A stretch of DNA of 64,000 nt, taken from Hippasteria phrygiana (Eukaryota; Echinodermata; Asteroidea; Valvatida; Goniasteridae). The translations under genes and the position numbers were made by a program. How positions within the stretch are numbered: position 1 is the stretch's first letter; every line of letters begins with the position of its first letter. The stretch spans positions 620,001-684,000 of the forward strand of contig JAZGUH010000005.1 in the NCBI GenBank assembly GCA_037893225.1. The letters are read 5' to 3'. This document shows, piece by piece, positions 22,407 to 34,400 of the stretch. The notes below the pieces were generated by a model, which saw nothing but the letters and a program-made list of their open reading frames with translations, was not told where the DNA came from and searched no databases.

Positions 22407-25400
22407 GTAGGTTATAGATAAAAAGGAAAGATTTTACTTTAATACCCCCACCAAAATCGGTAAGGAACAGCAAATCTTGCAAAATAACAATCCATTTGTG
22501 TTCATAATTGTATAAACACTTGGCACAACCTTTAGTTTTGAGAATTTTGTTGGGACATTTTAGTGTAATATAGGGGAAGAAAGTTTGTGTTTTCTGTGTT
22601 AGAAGTTCTTGGCACCATGTAATAGTCACTCCAAAGTGTTCACATTCATGTTGATTTCTTCCTCATTTTTTACAGATTTTGCTGACATAAATCTTGAAAT
22701 AACAGGTTGTGCCACATGTTTAGACAGTTGTTATCACGGAGGGTTGGTTATTTTCCAAGATTTTGCTGTTCTTGACCGATTTTGGTGGGGGGTATTAAAG
22801 TAAAATCTTTCCGATAAAAAATTAAAGGGACAATCTACCTTGGAGGCTGCCCAATAAGCCAGTTCGGTATCGCAAAGGTCAAAGGTTATTTGGGATAAAA
22901 TTACTGACGTAATATCACGCCATGTTATGCAAACGCCCATTCTGATTGAATTTAACACGTGCGCGTTGTGCGACCACCTTTTGCATTCACACGCTCGCGT
23001 TAGGTCACGCGGGTCATTCAGGATAAAATGTCATTGTGCACATGCGCAGTCGATATACCAAACTGGCTTATTGGGCTACAAAAAGCGTTAACCCTAAAAT
23101 TGCTGTGGTTGAAAAGATCATTCAAAAGTAGAATACAATAATGTTCATGACCATCTCTTGAAAATGCGCCATTTGTCTTAAAATAATTGACGAAAACAAT
23201 TTTGGGACGCCAGTATGGTTCTGAAAAGTTGGACCGTTGGAATTTAGAGTGGTGCCCCTGGCTTTTTTTGTTGCGTTACAGGCTGCACTATGTGGGGCGC
23301 CAGTTTAAATGTCTGGATGTCGATGCTTCGGTTTTTTCCGCATTTCTCCCGAGTTTGAGTCGAGTCCCTGCGAGTCCTTTCACAAGTACTTTCACAAGCC
23401 CAGTCATAAGTCCTTTCATAAAGCCGTCACAAGTAACTGGATGAACAATGACAAAGGAATGCCTTTGTCCAAACTCATTTGAATAGCTTGTGATTGGGAT
23501 TAGGACTGGAGGGCTTGTGATGGACTTGCAGGGACTTGCAGGGACTTGTGATGGACTCGACTACATCTCTGCATTTCTCAATAAATATTACACATTATGG
23601 TAGACTTTTTACGCTTAGACTTTAGAAGTAGGCTACTAAGGGAACTGAACCAACCTAAGAGATTAAATTGTGGGGGGGGGGGGGGGGGGGTGTGTTTTCA
23701 GGGCAATGTGTGCCTTTAACCATGTTAACCCTGTGAGACGACCCTTGTCTGCAAAACACGGCGGCCTTGCCGTACTGCAGTTTGCAGTCCGTTGGTAAAA
23801 CGTATATACGCCCTCTATAATGTGGAAAAAATTCCTTTTTTTTCAAAGCTGATGACCTTTCCAGAGGTTGTCAGTTCGACCTGTTTGAATTTGAAGGAAG
23901 AACTTGAGAAATAAAACAAAAAATTACGAAAATCTTAACGAGTAATTAAACTTACGCCCGCACCTTGCAGGTTCAAGTTCTAAAAGAAATTGTTTTATTG
24001 GAAGTGTTGGTGTTTTTTTTCTGTTATTACGAAGTATTCACGTTTGTTTTTCAATACCAACTAAAACCGATTGACTCTTTGGGAGTACAAAAAATATCAT
24101 TGGTTTCCCAAGTTCAATACCACGGTGTTTCAATTCCGTATGGATGTAATTTTGGACTTTTATGGTAAAATCCCTCTTTCCAAACGACCTTTGCAAAAAA
24201 AAGATTTTCAATTGATACAAGAAATGTTTTGTCAAGTGATATCAAGTTTGCAAATTTATCTTGGTTTTCCAAGCAGTTATACTGTATGCCAAATAAAAAA
24301 GAGACACGAATCTGCTCGCAGAAAAACTAAGCATATATATCACTCTAACGTAAAATGAAGTTCTAGGGACTCCACATATTTTATTTCTCTCAGCAATGTA
24401 CGCCATACATGTACAAATCACAATACACTCTTGAAATGTATGTGATTCAGATTATTTTCTGCAATTCCATACAAATGTTATCGTAGTTTGAGATCTCCGG
24501 GAGCTTTAAGCCCTACCCTTTGCAAAGTATCGCAATTTATTTACTTAGTCGAGTACAAAGTTTAATTTTATTTGATGGTTGAGGCTTGCATGTATACAAG
24601 TTTAATATTGCCCTACATTAATCAACTATAACACTTGATAGTATTTATATGGCCTGCCACTTGACATATTTTCATTCACAGTGACATGCATCTGTGCTTG
24701 TTTAATAAACCTAACTCGTAAAAGATGGTCACATGATAAAATGGAATATGAGTTTTACTGTAGATATTTCGCATGCATTAAGTTGGAAAAGACTGAATTC
24801 AAATTGAAGTTAATCATTTCTGGATTGAATATCTACATTTGTTTTTAAAGAACTAAATAGCAACTGTGCGTGATGTATTACCATGTAAATTAAGTATTAC
24901 ACTGTCAAATTATTTACCGAAAGGTGCATGTATTGACGTACGTATGCGATACAGTCCATATTTGACAAGCATTTTCCAGAGTGATTTAAATGATGTTGTT
25001 ATTGGAATGGCATACCTATATATGGTCATATTTGCTAGTCAAAACTTTCACAAGGGAAAATGGGCCAAATTTGTAGCACTTAAGCAGTGGGAAATATATC
25101 CTTTAATATAACTTTATTAAATGCATTCACGACATTAATTTGTATCATTGTTGATTGGTTGGAATTTCTCAACCTTTTTAATCTGATCGAGGTGCAAGTC
25201 TGGTTTGTCTTAAAATTGGTTTTGTCCTACAGACAGAGCGCTATGGCCCTGTGGCTCGGTGTACTGAACTCAAGATCTCGGTGGTACTGCAGGTTGTGGT
25301 TTCGAGACCGGCTGGGAGTCATGGTGCTTGTGTCCTTGAGCAAGACACTTTGTCACAAGTTGCTTCTCTCCACCCAGGAGTAAATGGGTACCTGTGAAAT

Positions 25401-28400
25401 GTGTTTGATTAGCCCATGTGCACTTAAAATAGCAGCCGGGGCTGTATACTCCACAGGGAGTTGAGAAGGTTTCAGGAATGATTAATGGGCCCGATGACCA
25501 GGGGTAATAATATTTGTAAAGTGCTTTGATCTTGCTAAAAGCGCTATACAGTACCTGTATACATGTACCTGTGTTTATTATTGTATTTATTATTATTACA
25601 GAGAGAGCAGCAGAGAAGACGAGACAAGGAGAGAGAGGTGGACAGTCTCAAGCGGTCAACCAACAACTTGATCGGCAGACAGACCCACAGTCCTGCAGGG
25701 AGAGGTCACGATAACCCGTCCAATGGCCATGACTCCGACAGCGGTATCAGGTGAATTATTGAGATGATTTCAGTGTTGTAGTCCAATCGGGATCCGAATT
25801 TAACGCCGAAGCATAATGTTAACCTCTCGAATACAGACGATGGCCATAGGCACGGTTTAAAAAAGACCACCTGGCCTGTTGATTACAGTGGTGTGCAAAA
25901 TTATTCGAAATCTTGACATACAATGTATCTGAAGAAATTGATATTTAATGCCATATTACAATGCCTGGTTTACATTTTCCACCTGTATTAAATAGAAATG
26001 GTAATTGTTGTGAGCATACATGTAGCTCACATTAGTATCTGCCAGTCCTACCATCTTTTTTATCAAACTTTACTCTAATATTTAGTGTGTCCACCTTCGG
26101 AAGCAATCACTGCGGCACACCTTTCTGGCATAGTATCTATATACATGTATTTCCTGAGAATTTCTACACTAATGCTGTTCCAAGTCTTCCGAAGTTCATT
26201 CCAGAGGGTTTCATTTGAATGTACATTGGTATATTGATTGCCATTTCATCACAAACAACTAAAGTACCTAAAATATGCCAAGTGTTCGAATAATTTTGCA
26301 CACCACTGTATATAGATGCATTCCTGCCTGTACTCAATCCATTCATGTTTCAGCTATATTGTTCACAAATTTTCCTCCAAAATACTCTGCCTGGAAATAT
26401 TTTGAAAAGATTGGGGAGTCTTTCTTAACCTCAGAGTGCTAGGCAAAATCTTTTTTTTTTAAAGGAAGGAGTCACTTTTCTTTAAAAAGGCTACCAGATT
26501 CATTTCCAAGGCGATTCCTTTTTTCCCCCATGGAAAAGGGCTTGCTTTCCTGGTTAAATGTTCATGACTTTTTTCTTTGTTTTCCTCTTTTGATAGATGT
26601 TTGAGAAAAAGAACCAACAAATATTTGGCTTAAAATGCGATCAAGCAAAATCACTAAATGTGATGCGATCAAGCAAAATCAGTCTGAAGTAGGCCCTGGT
26701 CAATTTGGAAATTTTATATTCATTTGTAGCGTACTTAAAGCTCCATATTAGTGAAAACCCCATGTGAATACAACCTTTGGTTAAAAAGTTACAAATATTT
26801 GAACAGCGGCACATTAAAAAGAAAGAAATGGAGAAAATCAAGTTTAAAGTTACAGTACTTTAATTCAGTGATTTTTACCACGCTTAAAATACATGTCATA
26901 TTTTCATGTGAAAGAAAAATGTTTTTCCCCTTCTGTTTTTTTTGTTAAGTCAATTTTGATTTTTCCACCCCTACGAACATATTTTGGCCCATATCTCAAA
27001 ACAAGGATTGCCGAGTTCCGACTGATTTTGCTTGATCGCATCACAAATATGTTCGCCATTTGACTTGGCCTCATTTGATTGATATTCTTTTTAATATACA
27101 TTTTCAAGAAAACGTGTAATGTAACTCACCGCGCAATTATAAACATTGTTGCATCTTATTTTGAAGAATCTGATTTTATTGTGATTTTGTTTGCCTGCCG
27201 ACAGCCACACCCTGTCCAACTCACAAGGCCAGACGAAAATGTCCCCCGGCCCTCTTCACTCATCCCCCCTCCTCCACATCGACGTCGATGCCAGCCCCTC
27301 CCGACGCTCGATGAGGACCCCTGTTCCTCACCTGTCAGATGAGCCATGGGGCCTGTCATCCACCTCTGGGGCGCTCAAGAACCTTCAAGACGGCATGTAT
27401 GAGAGCGAGCAGAGGCGACTGGCCCTGGTGGAGAAACTAAGGGAAGCACACGAGACACTGCAGGTACAAAGAACTTTACCCGTTGAACTTTATTTTTGAA
27501 CATCGTCAAACAAACCGCAAGGGAAACTGACTAGGTACTTTGCATGAATTTTTAAAGTGAACAAAGAAAACTGGCAGGAGTTGGATTTGAACCTGCGACC
27601 TCCGGAACACCGTATTGGTGCTCTACAAGCTGAGCTATCTTGGCCTTCATGTATGTTGGCAGTCTCCTAACTTGTCAATTAGGGCTGTCCTGAAAAAGTA
27701 AATATTTGAATAACTTTTTGCCGGTTCGAATATTTGAAAAAAATATATATGCACGTACAGATACGACTCTGATGCTATTTTAATAGAAAAGTTATGGCAC
27801 TTAGCAGTGTCAAATGCCGCATTTTTTGTGGACAGAGGTTTACTGTTCCCGACTGTAAAACCGTTGACACTTCTAAAATAATTACTGCAAAAATGCAGGC
27901 TGGAGTTTGGTTTCTTGTTATCAGACGTTATACATGTACGTACTCGTAATGATCTTGATACAATGCAAACAAATGTCCATCGGGTGGTCTATAATATCGA
28001 TCGCCGCATGTAAAACACCGGCGTGCTTTGCGTGGAACTTTTTACCGGCACGGCATGCAGTTGCAGCAGACGCCTGAAAGACTTGATCGGCGAGTATCGT
28101 ATATTCAAAAATTTGGTCAAAGCCCAGTCTCTTATAATCGAATACTAAATTATATGAAAATGAACAGCCCTATTATGATACAACTTGGGAAGCGACATTG
28201 TGGGGATCACTTAATGAGGATACGACCTTCTAACTTTGAAAGTTTTGGAATGTCATTTGTGGGGAATATTCAAAAAGCAAACCAGGGTACATGGAAAAAC
28301 AAAACAGATTAACGTTTATGACGCTTGCGAAAATGCAATTTATACTGTAAAGTCGCGATAGAGCTCACTGTACAGTGCACGCTGGCATCTTGCTGCACTG

Positions 28401-31400
28401 ATGCACCGATGTGGTGATATTAACATGCGGACCTTTACGAACAATATGCAATTTCCGAGATGTAATTTTTGGGATTGGCTTTCTTTAACGGGTACCCGAG
28501 CCCCCGTGCTTTTTATTTAGTCGGGTAACCGATTCCTGTACTGCCCGTAAATGCGCAGCCCTGTACAGGATACTAGACACACTGCATTTTCAAAGTACCA
28601 GTCATGTTCAATGCAGAACTTACATTCTTAGGGTTCTTTTCTTTCAGCGTCAAACTGAGAGGTTGTGTGAGAGTGAAGCTAAACTGAACGATAGCCACTA
28701 CACTATTGAGAATCTTTCAACAACAAACGAGGTCAGTCAAAAGTTTTCAGTGCCCCTGAAAAGTATGATTTTTAAATATTCATGGGCACAGCAGTGGTGA
28801 TAATTAGGGCAACAGTATCATTCTACATTTCGCTTGTGCTGTAATTGTAATTTTCAGAAATGGATGGATTTGGGGATTAGTATTTTATAGCAGATATTGT
28901 TGCAATGGTCTGTTTAAAGTTTTATGTTCATAGATGCAGGAAAAACCAAGAACAAAATGCTGTTCTTGTAGTCTGGTTCCCTGACCCTACAGGTGTATAA
29001 CTAATTGCGTGGACTAAATTTGGTAAATTAGGGGCAATGTTTGAAAAAAAGTCGCATTTTTCCCAACGATGGTTGGCTGACCATCATTGAAAATAATTGA
29101 TACAAAAACCAATTTTTCTTTAAAATGACAGCACACCAGGTGCCATGATTTCACAGGATGCTTGAGACTATTATTTACTATCGAGTAAGGTCTTTCATAA
29201 TAATTTGGTAGTTTTGTATTTTGATGGTAGGGTTGGCAATTCAAAATGTCGCCAACCCTTTAACAAGCTTTGTATTGGGTGATTTCAATGAAAAAAAATT
29301 TAGAAAGTGATATCGGCATAAAATACTTTGCAATATACAATTCATTTTGTAGTGCCTTTGAGTTGTTTTCGAATAGCAATGAAAATAATAGAATAATTAG
29401 AAAGACCAATAATATTTTGTAAGTATGGTTAATGGTATTTTACAGTAATTTTGCTAAACAAATTATGGACATTAGTTTTAGAAAAGCCCATTAGAATGTT
29501 TCTGTAATTGGTTTTAGCAAGTGTTTAAAATGTTTGCCTTTTATTGTTTTATTCAGGACTTGCAGAAAAAGCTAGCTGGTTTGAAGCGAGAAAAAGACCG
29601 GACGGTAGAAGGTCGACAGGAGATCGTTCAACAAAATGAAAAATTGCAGCAAAGGTTGGCAATTGTTTCAACTCTCTTACTGGCGCATATTTTTGTTAGG
29701 ATTTTTTGTTTTGAGATGAGAGAAATGATGGCTCTGTCCCATTCTGAACTGCCCAGGGGCTTAGCCTAATTGCCATCTTGTGATTGGCGTATATTTGCTC
29801 GGCATACCGCCCCCCCCCCCCCCCCCCAATCAATAACAGCTGGACAAAAGGGGTTAATATATATTTCTTTCAGAGTAATTCACTACTTTCGAATGGTTCA
29901 CCTATTAAAGTGCCACACATTCCTTGCATGAACAAAATCGCCATGCTGTACGTTGCATAGTGAATAAGGTAAGTCTGAAGTATTTCACACTGAAAGGAAA
30001 CTTTGATCCGACAGAGTGGATGATTTATACCAAGAGTTGAAGATGACCAAGATGTCTCAGGAGAGCCTGCAGGCTGAGCAGCGCAAGCGAGATCACGTCG
30101 TGGAGCAGACCTCCCAGGCGCTGGATATGATGGAAGAAGAGAACAAGAACTTCCAACAGGTAGCTAGAAAAATATGCAAGATTGAATTTGTTATGGCTTT
30201 ATAATTCATAGCATTTATATTTTTTTTGTTTTGTTTTTTTAATCTTTGAACATTTTTCAAACAAAACTGAACAATAATTCTGCAGAGATGCTCCATTGGA
30301 ACAGTTCCATTTCCTTTGGAAGGCTATTTTTGGTAACGGTGTTCCCAGGAGTGTGCATGGGTAGTAGGGGAATCAGGTACCCGATTAAAAAAAAAACATG
30401 CATACCCGGGTACCCGTTAAAGAAATCCAATCCCAAAAAGGAAATCTCAGAAATTACTGTTCATATTGTTCATAAAGGTCCGCACATTAACACTACCACA
30501 TCGGTGCATCAATGCAGCAAGATGCAAGTGTGTATAGTGAGCTCTATAGCTTTATGGTATAGATTGCATTTTCACAAGCGTCATAAAATATACATTAATC
30601 CATTTTGTTTTTCCATGTACCCCGGTTTTCATTTTGAACATTCCCCACAAATGACATTAATAAACTTTCTTTTGCATTGTCAGAGAAATTAGTAAGTAAT
30701 ATATGTTATTTCGGTTACGGGTACTCGGTTCCTGACATAAACGGTCGGGTACCGGTTAGGATGCACAGCCCTAATCCCGTAGTCATTGTGCATCCCAATA
30801 AGCCATTTGCGAGTTAAATTTGAATAACATCTGGTATACTGACGTGCTCAAAATGCTTTGCACATTTTAACTTTGAATTCTCCAGACCAAAGAGACTGTT
30901 ACTATATCACGTGATTCGGGGCAAGCCTTATGCTAGCAACCCCCAGCTCCGGAATGGTCTGGTGTCTTTGTGCCATAATTCTCACCCATTGTGAACAATG
31001 TATTGGTGCTAAGCGTCTCTTACGTAACTAGGCAAGAGCTTGCCCCGAATCATGTGATATAGCAACAGTGTCTTTGGTCTGGAGAATTCAAAGTTAAAAT
31101 GTGCCAAGCGTTTGGAGCAAGTCAGTGTACCAGATGTTATTCAAATTTAACTCGCAAATGGCTTATTAGCTTGTGAGCTGACTTGTGATCTGACCTAAGA
31201 TGGACCTGTTTACAATGCTGGCAGACAGCATAGAATTCTGTAGGCTCTGCCAAGTTGCAGACTCATTTTTAACTCTTTCCCTACCACATTGTTTATTGGC
31301 TTATCTTCCCCCAGTACCACATTCTTTCTTTAGTCAAGCATAAAACCGCCTACGCAGAAAAAGGAGCTGACTGCTTGTTGAATGGTTGTATTTTCAACCA

Positions 31401-34400
31401 AAGATTTCACCCTCAATAACTGATTGAAAAGGAAAATGTGTGTAAAGTTTGTTCCATGAAAATTTCTCTTTCATATGGTGAACAAAATAAAAGTCATAAC
31501 TGCTAAAAAAAAAAAAAAAAGGAAAGATACTGCTGTTTTCTCTTCTGGCCCACTTTATCAAACAGGAGAGTTGTTTGTCACATGAACCAATGGCACTCCA
31601 TACACATAACTCTACAGGGAAACGTCGGATAGAGTTTTTCTCAAAATATTGTCATGGTGACGCATGAATTTGATAACACCATTGAAAAGATCCAAACAAG
31701 CTCTTTCCGTTGGTATATAGATCATGTATGGACAGCGAAACATGGTGAATATATTTGTGGATACTCTGGTGTGTGGTTTCCTTGTCGAGTAAACTCGACA
31801 TTGGTAAGCAACGGGTGCTGTGGCTTGTCGAGTAAACTCGACATTGGTAAGGAAAGGGTTAAAACAGGGCTCGACCTTAGCACTAGCCCGGTGTACAACT
31901 ACAATGTCTAGTAAAAACTGCTCCGGGCTAGTGAAAAGCACTCTTTAACTTGCCCGGCGGGCTAGTTAAAAAAGCATACCTACCTGCTTAAAATTGTCAC
32001 TTTTGCTTGATATGAATCAAACAAACGTTCTTTGTAAGTTTCAGTGAATCTTCTTGTTTCATTTAATGACCGAGTACAGCGCTACGGCGTCCCGCACAGT
32101 CAATACTATGCCGAGCCGCCGCGCTAGCGCTATGCATGCCGCTCGCTGTCTCACAGCAGCTAGCTTGTGTCCCAATGGCAACATGTGTACGTGCGTACAC
32201 GTGTATGCCATTCATTGCGCACGTGATGCCACAAGCGCACATGACTTGTACAAGGTTGGTAGTCTCATATCAAGTCCAGTGTGTGTTGTGCACTTTTTTT
32301 GCCAAATGCTGTACGCATGGGACTGGTTGGGTGTGGGAAGAAAAGTACAGTGAAAGTGCACACAAAAAAGACTATGGATCTTTTCTCAATGCTCGGCTTC
32401 GATACGGCTGACACTGAAACATTTTTATTTTGTACATCATCAGTGTTTGAAAAAAATTATTAAGGACCGTCACATTTTTGGCCCATGTCAATTTGAAGGA
32501 AAACGCCAACTAATATTGGCGGAATAATGTCATGAATGTCTATAAGACGCAGCGAACCGTACGCCGTACGCGGCGCTATACAATCTTTGGTACGTACTGA
32601 AGCCAGCTTTGATTATGGGCCCAACCGGGGAATTCCACGTGCATACTGAGCATGCGCATCGGCACTTGACCTCAGCGACCATGAGCCATGCATGCAGTGA
32701 ATGAAAGAAGGCATGAAAAGGTACGGTACGGGGCGCGTGTACTTTGTGTGCGAAGATTTGTGCGTGTGGTCTGTACCGGGCCGGTGTACGTGGATGGTGA
32801 GAAGTTTTATTCACTTGGGTCTTTACATTTTCCGTCATGTGGCGATATCTAAATGTATCCAATCCGTCCAAAAAAGGGAGCAAAAGAGAATACGATGCAA
32901 ACTATAGAGCAAAAATAAAAGACAACGTGTCTACAGACAAGACTGGGAGCGGGACTTTGGCTGGCTTAGCTACGATGGAAATACGATGTTTTGCCGTGTT
33001 TGCCGCGAAATGAAACTGACCATCGTTAATGGGATATTTACAATGTCCATTAAATGTGGGCTAGTAAAACTTTCTGCGGGCTAGTAAAACACCCAGTCAA
33101 CTTGCCCGTTGGACTAGTTAAAAAAAAGCTTAAGATCGAGGCCTGGTTAAAACCATCTTTAATTTGAGTCCATGCGGTCTCTTCCCGGCAGATGAAAGAG
33201 AGCATGATCAAGGAGACTAAGGCCCTACGGGAGAGCCTGCAGATGGCGAGATCGAAAGCCGAGAAACTAGAATTGGATAACCGGGAACTGGAAAAGATTG
33301 CAGAGGTACCATGTTTTCCAGTATAGAAAATTGACACAAGTCAGTAATATAAACAACCTGCAGCTTGATTGAATTAATTGTTATTCCACATATCTGTTTT
33401 GCCAGGAGGAAAAGTTTTCTACGCGTTATATTTGGACCTCAACCAATCAAAGAATGGGTTGTAATTGTGTGGCCATATGTGGGTGTACTTTAAATTCCAA
33501 CAAGGAATTTTGGTTCGGTGAAGAAAATGCTGTTGGTTTCTTTAGGAATTACTGATCAATTGTGTTTGGGATTGGCACGTTGTCTACTTTTTAAAGATTT
33601 TATAAGTCATAATCATTTTCAGGCAATCTCGCCTAGTCTACCACATCTACCAGTCAATAATAACCTTAGTGGGTCGAGGCCAGTGTTTTAATGGACGTCG
33701 GCTTCGGCGCGATCCATTAACAGCGGGTCACGCCCATCCTCGGTTATTATTGACGTAGTACAGACCAATTCATTACATTTTTATCCCGTTACTATAGAAG
33801 CATGAGTTACTGGCTGCCCAGACCGTAGAACTGAACAGCCAATTACTGGAGGAAAGACGAGCAAACACAGATCTGGATCAGCAAGTCGATCTCTTGAGGG
33901 GGGACTTCATGAAGGCCAGAGAGGTAAGACATTTTGTTATTTCCTCAAAATTATTTTTCCCTCAAAATTATTTTTCCCTGTTGTTGATTTGATGTTCAAG
34001 TATGTATACATGTGGAAGTTCACGATTTGTAAAGACGATGGGGATATCTGGGAGCAGTGGCTTATCCAAGTTTTTGATCAAGAGGGGGGAGGGGGAGGGG
34101 GAGGGGGGGCAAAACTGAAAAAAAATATTAAAGAAAAAATGCAATTGAAAATAAAAATGTTCGGGGGGGGGGTGCTAATGCCAATTAATATTTTTTATCA
34201 TAAACGTATTGGGACATTCCTTTCTTAATTTAAAAAAATAAAGCGAACAAATATTGCCAGTAGGTGGAGCTGACATTTTTCCCATTTTTGTTTTTATATT
34301 TAAAGCACTAAAAAATTACGACCGGTACTACCCGAGCCCCACTATAGATTTTTCTTGGTGGTAAAAAACAATAAGGCACATTTTTGCGATATGAAATGTG

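Noticed and set aside
24866..25111. Open frame of 81 codons in intron 1 of the coiled-coil gene
   Set aside because: No recognisable domain, AT-driven composition, and no splice sites giving a fitting phase.
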